From IMG/VR virus record IMGVR_UViG_3300013010_000090, positions 1-21,269 of that record: DNA of 21,269 nucleotides. One strand, written 5' to 3'. The notes under the pieces are model-generated. The model had not been told where the DNA came from. It saw nothing but the letters and a program-made list of their open reading frames with translations, and did not search any database. This document shows positions 5,560 to 12,007 of this stretch, piece after piece (within the stretch, counting starts at the first letter, position 1; each line of letters starts with the position of its first letter). This DNA is from a virus. The translations under genes were made by a program, and so were the position numbers.

Positions 5560-5793
5560 ATGGATCAGTTAAAACAATTAAAGATTAGCTATAAAAATAT
5601 TTTTGAATCAGATGACGGAAAATTAGTCATGTCTGATTTAGAACGAAGATGTCATTATCATGCTACTACTAATGTAAGAGGAGATAGCCATGAGAGTGCA
5701 TATATGGAAGGACAACGCAGCGTTCTTCTATTTATTAAAACTATGCTGCTAAAGGAAAATAAAGATGTCAAACGAACAGATAACGGAGAATGA
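5560..5793 (+). CDS. Bbp19-like small phage protein, 77 aa
   Basis: The pattern YKNIFESDDGKLVMSDL, then paired Cys/His (RRCHYHATT), then SHESAYMEGQRSVLLFIKTML matches the small family typified by Bordetella phage BPP-1 Bbp19. In that family F-x(3)-DG-x-x-V-x-x-DL and a later A-x-x-EG-x-R-x-V-x-x-x-I are the constant parts. The biochemical role is not known to me. It is regularly placed between portal and scaffold genes, as here, suggesting head assembly. AAAGGA lies five bases before the ATG. The last 29 bases overlap the start of the scaffold gene in another frame, so translation of the two is probably linked. Confidence 0.75.
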   Translation: MDQLKQLKISYKNIFESDDGKLVMSDLERRCHYHATTNVRGDSHESAYMEGQRSVLLFIKTMLLKENKDVKRTDNGE

Positions 5794-6658
5794 TTCTTCG
5801 CCTGTAGAACAAGAGACGCTACTAAACACCAACACTTCTACAGAAACGACTACACCAACAGAAGAAGCAACTATTTCTTCTACTACTAATAATACAGTAC
5901 AAACTTCCAAATCATGGAAAGAAATTATTAGTGAAGAGTACAGAAGCAATCCAAACATAGAAAAGTTTACAGAGATTGATGCGTTAGCCAAAAGCTATAT
6001 CAATGCTGTATCTATGATTGGTTCAGATAAAATTCCTGTACCAACTAACAATTCAACTGATGAACAATGGAATGAAATTTATACTAAGTTAGGTAGACCA
6101 GAATCTCCTGATAACTATAAATTAGATGTAAAATCAGATGTAGTTCCTATAGAAGAATCTGCAGTAAAATCATTTGCAGAAAATGCTCACAAGCTAGGTT
6201 TAAATAATAAACAAGCTCAAGGTATCTTAGAGTTCTATAAAAATAATATGGAACAAACTGCACAACAACAAAGCATCAATACTGAAACTGCACAAGCAGA
6301 TGCGGAAGCTCAACTACGAAAAGAGTGGGGTAGATCCTTTGATGAAAATATTAAACGAGCTGGATCATTAGCAAAAGCAAATATGAGTCCAGAACTTTTA
6401 GACATGCAAATGAAAGATGGAACTCGTTTAGGAGATCATCCTGAAATTATTAAAGGCTTTGCTAATATTGCTAATCTTATTTCTGAGGATAAAATCATTG
6501 GTACAGAACAAGAGAATATGTCTCAAGGAAGAGACTTAGAAACTGAGATATCTAGCATTGTTAATGACCGAGATGGACCTTACTGGAATAGAAATCATCC
6601 AGACCACGATAAGGTAGTTCAGCAAGTATTAACTTTAAGAAATATGATGAATGGATAA
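5765..6658 (+). CDS. Capsid scaffolding protein
   Basis: This assembly protein guides coat subunits into a prohead and then leaves. The first ~45 residues are an acidic Ser/Thr/Glu-rich disordered tail. They are followed by SWKEIISEEYRSNPNIEKF, the scaffold signature DALAKSYINAVSMIGSDKIPVP and a WNEIYTKLGRPESPDNYKL segment. The rest is helical, Gln/Glu-rich and without cysteines, with a charged C-terminus ending in LRNMMNG. The length of 297 aa is near the T7 gp9 size (307 aa). AAAGGA precedes the ATG, within the end of the Bbp19-like gene. The order portal, small protein, scaffold, capsid is the usual one for podophages. Confidence 0.88.
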   Translation: MSNEQITENDSSPVEQETLLNTNTSTETTTPTEEATISSTTNNTVQTSKSWKEIISEEYRSNPNIEKFTEIDALAKSYINAVSMIGSDKIPVPTNNSTDEQWNEIYTKLGRPESPDNYKLDVKSDVVPIEESAVKSFAENAHKLGLNNKQAQGILEFYKNNMEQTAQQQSINTETAQADAEAQLRKEWGRSFDENIKRAGSLAKANMSPELLDMQMKDGTRLGDHPEIIKGFANIANLISEDKIIGTEQENMSQGRDLETEISSIVNDRDGPYWNRNHPDHDKVVQQVLTLRNMMNG

Positions 6659-6833
6659 TAAGCAATTACGATTGGAAGTTATTAGAATGATATTAGAAAC
6701 AGGTTCTGAAAATCATAAATCTAATCCCTTGCCAATCGCTGATAATTATTATAAGTGGATTTCTAAGGCGGATGAAAGTTCGCCTAAGAAAAGTAAGATA
6801 ACTCGCAAGAACCTTACTGACAACAAGGAATAG
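6651..6833 (+). CDS. Hypothetical protein, 60 aa, between scaffold and capsid
   Basis: It begins MDNKQLRLEVIRMILETGSE, a helix, followed by NPLPIADNYYKWISKADES and a Lys-rich disordered tail ending DNKE. I cannot name a family. The 8-base overlap with the scaffold stop, plus a sensible helix-loop-helix pattern, supports it as a real coupled gene although its ribosome-binding site is weak. It ends about 120 bases before the capsid gene, in front of the structured region at 6834-6954. A Cys-rich frame in the -1 phase follows its end (see findings), so the natural C-terminus deserves checking against relatives. Confidence 0.6.
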   Translation: MDNKQLRLEVIRMILETGSENHKSNPLPIADNYYKWISKADESSPKKSKITRKNLTDNKE

Positions 6834-6876
6834 ACTGTGGTCTAACAGACCTTAAATGCAAGAGATGCCTGCTTTG

Positions 6877-6902
6877 CGGAGAACCTCTCTGTTTTATTTT
6901 TG
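6877..6902 (+). terminator. Intrinsic terminator ahead of the capsid gene
   Basis: The stem is CGGAGA/TCTCTG (6 bp with one G-T pair, 3-base loop, 6877-6891), followed by TTTTATTTTTG. A second hairpin GGTCT-AAC-AGACC lies upstream at 6839-6851. An AGAGA at 6861-6865 could compete for the TCTCT at 6886-6890, so an attenuator-like switch is conceivable. It would reduce read-through from the portal/scaffold genes into the capsid gene unless a new promoter follows. Confidence 0.55.
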
Positions 6903-6906
6903 TTAA

Positions 6907-6935
6907 TTGTCATGTGGATGATTAGCATTTAACTT
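6907..6935 (+). promoter_or_regulatory. Weak candidate promoter for the capsid gene
   Basis: TTGTCA (6907-6912, 5 of 6 matches to TTGACA) is followed after 17 bases by TAACTT (6930-6935, only 3 of 6 matches). The position between a terminator and the capsid gene's strong ribosome-binding site GGAGAG makes biological sense, but the -10 is poor. Confidence 0.25.
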
Positions 6936-6954
6936 TAACAATGGAGAGACAAAT

Positions 6955-7818
6955 ATGTCTACACAAGTAACAACAGCATTTGTAGAACAGTATAGTTCAA
7001 ACATACAAATGTTATCACAACAAAAAGGATCACTTTTAAGAGATAAAGTGAGACTTGAATCAGTTGTTGGAAAAAACGCTTTCTTTGACCAAGTTGGAAG
7101 CGTAACTGCAACTGTAAGATCAAGCAGACATTCAGACACTCCTCAAGCAGATACTCCTCACTCAAGAAGAAGAGTTTCCCTTGTGGACTATGAATTCGCT
7201 GATCTAATTGACGACCTAGATAAAGTAAGAATGTTGGCAGATCCAACTTCTTCTTACGCAATGGCTGCGGCTTATGCGATGGGAAGAGCTATGGATGACA
7301 ATATCATTGCTGCGGCAACTGGTAGTGCTAACACTGGCGTAGCTGGTGGAACATCTACTGCTTTACCTGCTGGTCAAATTATAGCAGAATCTGGAACAGG
7401 AAGATTCACAATCGCTAAACTAAGAGAAGCAAAAGAAATCTTAGACTTAGCAGATGTTGATCCTTCTCTACCTAGACACATCGTAGTAGGACCTAAACAG
7501 ATCTCTGATCTATTGGGAACTACTGAAGTTACTTCTAGCGATTTTAACACTGTAAAAGCACTTGCTTCTGGAGATGTTAATTCGTTTTTAGGATTTAACT
7601 TTGTTGTATCTAACAGACTAAATGTTGGTTCTAGCATCAGAGATTGCTTTGCTTTCGTAAACGATGGTATTGCTTTAGCTGTTGGAAAAGATGTAACTGC
7701 TAGAATAGACGAGAGAGCTGACAAAGGTTACGCTACTCAAGTTTACTACTCTGCTGCTTTCGGTGCAACCCGAATGGAAGAAGAGAAAGTAGTTAAGATC
7801 CAAGCATACGAAGGTTAA
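6955..7818 (+). CDS. Major capsid protein
   Basis: The shell-forming protein, probably of HK97 fold. The N-terminus (TTAFVEQYSSNIQMLSQQKG), the stretch RLESVVGKNAFFDQVG and the block DTPHSRRRVSLVDYEFADLI are typical of a podophage coat family found in many environmental and BPP-1-like phages rather than of T7 gp10. Further matches are DPTSSYAMAAAYAMGRAMDD and the C-terminal YATQVYYSAAFGATRMEEEKV. The length is 287 aa. It has the strongest ribosome-binding site of the region (GGAGAG) and is flanked by terminators at 6877-6902 and 7828-7860, in keeping with high, separately controlled expression. Codons look more balanced and less A-rich than in the late ejection genes. No cleavage or decoration domain is evident. 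Confidence 0.93.
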   Translation: MSTQVTTAFVEQYSSNIQMLSQQKGSLLRDKVRLESVVGKNAFFDQVGSVTATVRSSRHSDTPQADTPHSRRRVSLVDYEFADLIDDLDKVRMLADPTSSYAMAAAYAMGRAMDDNIIAAATGSANTGVAGGTSTALPAGQIIAESGTGRFTIAKLREAKEILDLADVDPSLPRHIVVGPKQISDLLGTTEVTSSDFNTVKALASGDVNSFLGFNFVVSNRLNVGSSIRDCFAFVNDGIALAVGKDVTARIDERADKGYATQVYYSAAFGATRMEEEKVVKIQAYEG

Positions 7819-7827
7819 TTCGTATTT

Positions 7828-7860
7828 AGATGGTGGGGAGCAATCCCCACTATCTTTTTT
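7828..7860 (+). terminator. Strong intrinsic terminator after the capsid gene
   Basis: An 11-bp stem with one G-T pair (7829-7839 with 7844-7854), whose inner part is GGGGA/TCCCC, closes on a GCAA tetraloop of the stable GNRA type. Six T follow at once (7855-7860). It sits ten bases after the capsid stop, the same place as the T7 terminator after gene 10. Confidence 0.93.
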
Positions 7861-7863
7861 AAA

Positions 7864-8064
7864 ATGAAACATATAAAAGAAGTAAAACCTGTGTTACATT
7901 TTAAGAAAGATGATTATGTGTATAGATTTGTTTTAGTAGATAGATTTAAACACACAGCATCTGTTCATCATGGATTTGATATTCATAATGAACGAACAGA
8001 AGCGGAAATCTGGCAACAGATGACCAATAGGAAGATAAGAAGAAAGTATATAACAAAGGAGTAG
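7864..8064 (+). CDS. Hypothetical protein, 66 aa, immediately after the capsid terminator
   Basis: The family is unknown. It reads as a small beta-rich then helical protein: VLHFKKDDYVYRFVLVDRF, TASVHHGFDIHNERTE, then AEIWQQMTNRKIRRKYITKE. It is basic at the end with a Trp-containing helix. The ATG lies only three bases after the terminator T-run and has no Shine-Dalgarno sequence, so expression depends on read-through and would be low. An in-frame GTG at 7891 is an alternative start but also lacks a clear site. The next small gene follows after five bases with a good AAAGGAG. Confidence 0.6.
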   Translation: MKHIKEVKPVLHFKKDDYVYRFVLVDRFKHTASVHHGFDIHNERTEAEIWQQMTNRKIRRKYITKE

Positions 8065-8069
8065 ATATA

Positions 8070-8216
8070 ATGAAAAAAGGTTTATACGCAAACATTCACG
8101 CAAAAAGAAAAAGAATTAAAGCTGGCTCAAATGAAAAAATGAGAAAGGTAGGATCTAAAGGATCTCCCACAGCAGCAAATTTTAAAAGAGCAGCTAAAAC
8201 AGCAAAGAAAAAATAG
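8070..8216 (+). CDS. Conserved tiny basic phage protein (KGLYANIHAKR type), 48 aa
   Basis: The sequence opens MKKGLYANIHAKRKRIKAGS and continues EKMRKVGSKG, SPTAANFKRAAKTAKKK. This KGLYANIHAKR...GS-x-E-x-MR-x-GS-x-G-x-PTA pattern is one I recognise from many podophages, where it is annotated as hypothetical. About a third of residues are Lys or Arg and there is no hydrophobic core, so it probably binds nucleic acid or an acidic virion surface. AAAGGAG lies nine bases ahead of the ATG. Its TAG is immediately followed by the ATG of tail tubular protein A with no gap, placing it firmly in the structural operon. Confidence 0.8.
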   Translation: MKKGLYANIHAKRKRIKAGSNEKMRKVGSKGSPTAANFKRAAKTAKKK

Positions 8217-8798
8217 ATGGCATCCATAGTAGACATTTGTAACGGAGCTTTAAACCAACTAGGTGCATCCACTATTATTTCTCTAACAGAAGATTCTAAG
8301 AATGCTAGATTGTGTAATGCAAGATACACTCAAGTAAGAGATAGTTTATTTAGACATCATCCTTGGAACTGTTTACAAAAACGAGTACAGCTTGCATCTG
8401 ATACAACAACTCCAGCTTGGGGATTTAGTTACCAATTTACCTTACCTGCAGACTGCTTACGAGTATTAGTTATAGAAGCACATGACCATGATTACAAAAT
8501 TGAAGGAAGAAAAATAGTATCTAACCTTGGTACAATGAAAATATTATATGTTGCAAGAATTGAAGATCCTAATGAATATGATGAAATTTTAAGAGAAACT
8601 TTATCTGCAGCATTAGCGGCTGATATAGCTTATGCAATTACTTCTTCTAATCCTGTATCTCAAAACATGTATACTTTGTATCAAGCTAAATTAAGAGATG
8701 CTAGATTTGTAGACGCTACCGAAGGACAAAATACAGTTCAAGACAATGGCATGACTGATGTAATCGGTGCTGGTACTTGGACTAACTCAAGGTATTAA
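8217..8798 (+). CDS. Tail tubular protein A (T7 gp11-like)
   Basis: It forms the ring that joins portal and nozzle (gatekeeper/adaptor) in T7-type tails. The 193 aa compare with 196 in T7 gp11. The diagnostic start is VDICNGALNQLGA, then ARLCNARYTQVRDSLFRHHPWNC, then the strand-rich part with WGFSYQFTLPADCLRVLVI, and a C-terminal helix bundle with LAADIAYAITSSN and MYTLYQAKLRDARF. These are the constant parts of the family. It starts directly after the stop of the 48-aa gene and is followed three bases later by tail tubular protein B, its structural partner. Confidence 0.92.
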   Translation: MASIVDICNGALNQLGASTIISLTEDSKNARLCNARYTQVRDSLFRHHPWNCLQKRVQLASDTTTPAWGFSYQFTLPADCLRVLVIEAHDHDYKIEGRKIVSNLGTMKILYVARIEDPNEYDEILRETLSAALAADIAYAITSSNPVSQNMYTLYQAKLRDARFVDATEGQNTVQDNGMTDVIGAGTWTNSRY

Positions 8799-8801
8799 GT
8801 T

Positions 8802-10829
8802 ATGGCACGAGTAGCGGTGCAATTAACAAACTTCACTGGTGGAGAATTATCACCACGATTAGATGGTCGTAATGATCTAACTAAATATGCTTCTGGCTGT
8901 AAGACCTTAGAGAACATGATTGTTTATCCTCATGGTTCATCTGCTAGACGACCTGGAACACAATTTGTAGCAGAAGTAAAAGACAGTTCTAAAAAAACAA
9001 GACTTATACCTTTTGAATTTTCTACTACACAAACTTATATGTTAGAGTTTGGAGATCAGTACATTAGGTTCTACAAAGACAATGGAGTTATTTTAGATGG
9101 TGGTTCTGCCTATGAGATTGCTACTCCTTATTTAGAGGCAGAGTTATTTCAAATTAAATTTGCACAATCTGCAGATGTTATGTACATTTGCCATCCTAAT
9201 CATCATCCTAGAAAATTAACTAGAACAGGTCATACCTCTTGGACATTAATTAATGATGTTATTACCAATGGACCATTCATGGATCATAATGTTGAAACAA
9301 CTACATTAAGTCCATCACACAAAGACGCAGGTCAAACCACAACTGTAACAGCAAGTGCAACAACAGGTATTAATGGTGGACAAGGTTTTTTATCTACGGA
9401 TGTTGGAAGATTTCTTCATATAACAGAAGGTCATTTAAAAATAACTTCTGTTACATCTACCACTGTAGTTGTTGGAACTGTTATTGTAGACTTAAATGAA
9501 ACAGGATCTACTACTGATTTTGCGTTAGGTTCATTTTCAGATACTACGGGTTACCCTTCTTGCGTTACTTTCTTTGAACAACGATTAGTATTTGCAGGAA
9601 CTTTATCTCAACCTCAAGCAATATTCTTTTCCAGATCTGGAGACTATGAAAATTTTGATGATAAATATCACGACACTGTATCAGATGATGATGCGATTGT
9701 GTATACGATTGCTTCTAACCAAGTGAATGCTATTCGCTTTATGACTGCGACTAGAACTTTAATTATAGGTACAGCAGGTGGAGAATTTGCGGTATCAGGT
9801 GGTGGAACAGATGTTGCTATTACTCCCACGAATATATTAATTAAAAAACAATCTAACCATGGAGCTGCAAACTTAGATGCAATTGCAGTTGGTAATGTAA
9901 CTTTATTCTTACAAAGAGCAAAAAGAAAAATTAGAGAACTAGCTTATAACTTTGATGTAGATGGTTATCTTGCTCCTGACATGACGATTCTTGCAGAACA
10001 TATTTCTGAATCAGGTATTACTCAAATGGCATATCAACAAGAACCCAATCAAATCATTTGGTGTGTACGAACCGATGGACAGCTCATTGCTTTAACCTAT
10101 CAAAGAGAACAACAAGTAGTAGCCTGGCATAGACATATTTTTGGTGGATCTTTTTCTACAGGTAATGCTATATGCGAATCTGTTGCTGTACTTCCTACCG
10201 ATGACAATGAATATCAGGTGTGGACTATTGTTAAAAGAACGATTAATGGAGCAACCAAACGATATGTAGAGTATCTTCATACTTTTGATTTTGATGAAAC
10301 AGATAATACTGATTTTAATTTTTTAGATTCTCAACTTGCTTATGATGGATCTGCAACGACTTCTATTTCTGGATTAGATCATTTAGAAGGACAAGAAGTT
10401 GCTATTCTTGCAGATGGATCTACACACCCTAGAAAAACAGTTAGTTCTGGTGCAATTACTTTAGAACGATCTGCAAGCAAAGTTAAAGTAGGATTACCTT
10501 ATACTTCTCTTTTGCAAACTATGCGATTAGATGCTGGAGCGCAAAATGGTACATCGCAAGGTAAAACAAAAAGAATATTTGATATTACTATTCGTATGTA
10601 TGAATCTATTGGTATTGAAGTAGGACCAAACTTAGATAACATGGAACGAATACCTTTTAGATCTTCTGCTAATGCTATGGATGTTGCTATTCCAGTATTT
10701 ACAGGAGATAAAGAAATTGAATTTAGAGGAAACTATGAGACTGATGGTTATGTGTATGTAAGGCAAGATCAACCTTTACCTTTAACTATTTTATCATTAT
10801 ACCCAAGGTTAGTAACTAATGACGGATAA
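8802..10829 (+). CDS. Tail tubular protein B (T7 gp12-like nozzle)
   Basis: It makes the hexameric nozzle of the short tail. It begins with the family signature VQLTNFTGGELSPRLDGRND, then YASGCKTLENMIVYPHGSS, RRPGTQFVAEVKD and a beta-propeller-like series of strands (QTYMLEFGDQYIRFYKDNG). The motif TFFEQRLVFAGTLSQPQAI with FFSRSGDYENFD is also typical, as is LFLQRAKRKIRELAYNFD in the middle. The 675 aa are shorter than T7 gp12 (794 aa) but in the range of marine podophages. The last 11 bases overlap the next gene. AAGG lies nine bases ahead of the ATG. Confidence 0.92.
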   Translation: MARVAVQLTNFTGGELSPRLDGRNDLTKYASGCKTLENMIVYPHGSSARRPGTQFVAEVKDSSKKTRLIPFEFSTTQTYMLEFGDQYIRFYKDNGVILDGGSAYEIATPYLEAELFQIKFAQSADVMYICHPNHHPRKLTRTGHTSWTLINDVITNGPFMDHNVETTTLSPSHKDAGQTTTVTASATTGINGGQGFLSTDVGRFLHITEGHLKITSVTSTTVVVGTVIVDLNETGSTTDFALGSFSDTTGYPSCVTFFEQRLVFAGTLSQPQAIFFSRSGDYENFDDKYHDTVSDDDAIVYTIASNQVNAIRFMTATRTLIIGTAGGEFAVSGGGTDVAITPTNILIKKQSNHGAANLDAIAVGNVTLFLQRAKRKIRELAYNFDVDGYLAPDMTILAEHISESGITQMAYQQEPNQIIWCVRTDGQLIALTYQREQQVVAWHRHIFGGSFSTGNAICESVAVLPTDDNEYQVWTIVKRTINGATKRYVEYLHTFDFDETDNTDFNFLDSQLAYDGSATTSISGLDHLEGQEVAILADGSTHPRKTVSSGAITLERSASKVKVGLPYTSLLQTMRLDAGAQNGTSQGKTKRIFDITIRMYESIGIEVGPNLDNMERIPFRSSANAMDVAIPVFTGDKEIEFRGNYETDGYVYVRQDQPLPLTILSLYPRLVTNDG

Positions 10830-11274
10830 TCTACTACATATAGTGCCTTATATTGCAAACCATGGTAAGATAATTTTATCTAGTCAAATGAACCATGCTT
10901 TAATGGATAAGGATGCGAGCTTTGACGGAGAAACAATAAATTTAGAAGAAGAAGGATTAGCTTTTACTTGTATGATTAATAACGAACCTATTGCCTCTGC
11001 TGGAATGAAAATACTTTGGAATGGTGTTGCAGAAGGCTGGGTACTTGCTACGAATAAAGTTTGGAAACATCCTGTCGTTATTGCAAGAGCTATTAAAAAG
11101 AATTTTGCAAGAGTGGCTAAAGAACATAATATTCACAGAGTACAAACTGCAGTACGATCAGAGTTTGCTATTGGTTTAAAATTTGCTAAATGGTTAGGAT
11201 TACAAGAAGAAGGATTAATGAAGAAATACGGATTTGATGGTGCAGACCATTACAGATATGCGAGGTTATTCTAA
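10819..11274 (+). CDS. GNAT-like internal virion protein (T7 gp13-type)
   Basis: In T7 and relatives a small acetyltransferase-fold protein (gp13, 138 aa) follows the nozzle gene and is needed for virion assembly. This 151-aa protein occupies the same place. Its C-terminal half has the GNAT look: a strand GWVLATN, helix VVIARAIKKNFARVAKEHN, strand RVQTAVR, then FAKWLGLQEEGLMKKYGFDGADHYRYARL, where a helix and the E-G-x(4)-G-x-D pattern close the fold. The acetyl-CoA loop is degenerate, so it may be structural, not enzymatic. It overlaps the nozzle gene by 11 bases and its stop overlaps the next ATG. Confidence 0.75.
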   Translation: MTDNLLHIVPYIANHGKIILSSQMNHALMDKDASFDGETINLEEEGLAFTCMINNEPIASAGMKILWNGVAEGWVLATNKVWKHPVVIARAIKKNFARVAKEHNIHRVQTAVRSEFAIGLKFAKWLGLQEEGLMKKYGFDGADHYRYARLF

Positions 11275-11786
11275 TGAGTTTTGTATTTGACATTGCTGCT
11301 GCCAAACAAGCAAAAGGTATTGGAAAATTTAATCAAGCTGTTCAAGAAAGAAATGCCACGATTGCAGAACAAGAAGGTGAACAAATAGAAAAAAGATTAG
11401 AAGAGTTTGATCTTCCTAGATTTGAAGAGCAATTTTCTCAATTACAAGGTCAAACAAAAACAGCAATATTAAAATCTGGAGTTGATTTATCTGGTTCTGG
11501 TTTAAGAATTTTAAGAAGAAATGCAGAACAAGCTGAGATAGAAAAAAATGTTATGGCTTATGATGCTCAAATTGGCAAATCAAGAAAATTTGAAGAAGCT
11601 AATTTTGCCAGAATGCAAGGAAGCCTTGCTAAAATGCAAGCTAAACAAGCTGAACTTGGTTACTATGCTAAAGCTGGTAAAAGTTTAATGGCTATGTCTG
11701 GTGGTTTCGGTGGAGGTGGTGGTGGTTCTACAGGTGGTTTTAGTGGTGAGTATGGTGGTATAACAGGTGGGAGCTTTGGAGAATAA
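11274..11786 (+). CDS. Internal virion protein (T7 gp14-type by position), 170 aa
   Basis: It is almost all helical: Ala/Gln/Glu-rich coiled-coil-like segments from about residue 5 to 140 (AAAKQAKGIGKFNQAVQERN, AEQEGEQIEKRLEEFDLP, MARMQGSLAKMQAKQA-type repeats). The tail is very Gly-rich (GGFGGGGGGSTGGFSGEYGG). T7 gp14 forms the first pore of the ejection channel and lies at the same place in the order. Similarity beyond helical character and location is too weak to be certain. GAGGT precedes the ATG, and start and stop overlap the neighbouring genes by one base each. Confidence 0.65.
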   Translation: MSFVFDIAAAKQAKGIGKFNQAVQERNATIAEQEGEQIEKRLEEFDLPRFEEQFSQLQGQTKTAILKSGVDLSGSGLRILRRNAEQAEIEKNVMAYDAQIGKSRKFEEANFARMQGSLAKMQAKQAELGYYAKAGKSLMAMSGGFGGGGGGSTGGFSGEYGGITGGSFGE

Positions 11787-12007
11787 TGGCAAGAAATTAT
11801 AAAAAAGAATACGCAAATTATCATTCTAAACCAGAACAAAAAAAAGACAGAGCTGGTAGAAATGGTGCAAGAAGAATAATGAAAAAAAAATATGGATCAA
11901 GTATTCTTGGTAGAGATGTAGATCACAAAGATAGAAATCCAAGAAACAACAGTATGGGTAATTTAAGAGTACAATCTAAATCAACAAATAGATCAAGAAA
12001 TACATAA
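11786..12007 (+). CDS. Small HNH nuclease-like protein, 73 aa
   Basis: The C-terminal half holds the HNH core: GRDVDHKDRNPRNNSMGNLR with Asp46-His47, Asn55, then NLRV at 59-62 and Asn68. The N-terminal half (NYKKEYANYHSKPEQKKDRAGRN) is the basic Arg/Lys-rich lead seen in short phage HNH proteins. HNH nucleases cut DNA with a metal ion held by the His and Asp/Asn residues. The protein could be a homing-type nuclease or an accessory factor. Unusually it lies inside the ejection-protein cluster, coupled by TAATG at both ends, so it is not a loose insertion. GGAG, encoded by the last Gly-Glu codons upstream, is its ribosome-binding site. Confidence 0.8.
   Translation: MARNYKKEYANYHSKPEQKKDRAGRNGARRIMKKKYGSSILGRDVDHKDRNPRNNSMGNLRVQSKSTNRSRNT

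Noticed and set aside
6839-6902. Possible tRNA or other named small RNA ahead of the capsid gene
   Set aside because: The hairpins do not form a cloverleaf and no conserved tRNA loops are present; a terminator/attenuator explains them better.
5749-7872. Several leftward open frames of 65-116 aa opposite scaffold and capsid genes
   Set aside because: They lie antisense to clearly recognised proteins, lack ribosome-binding sites and show no known motifs.
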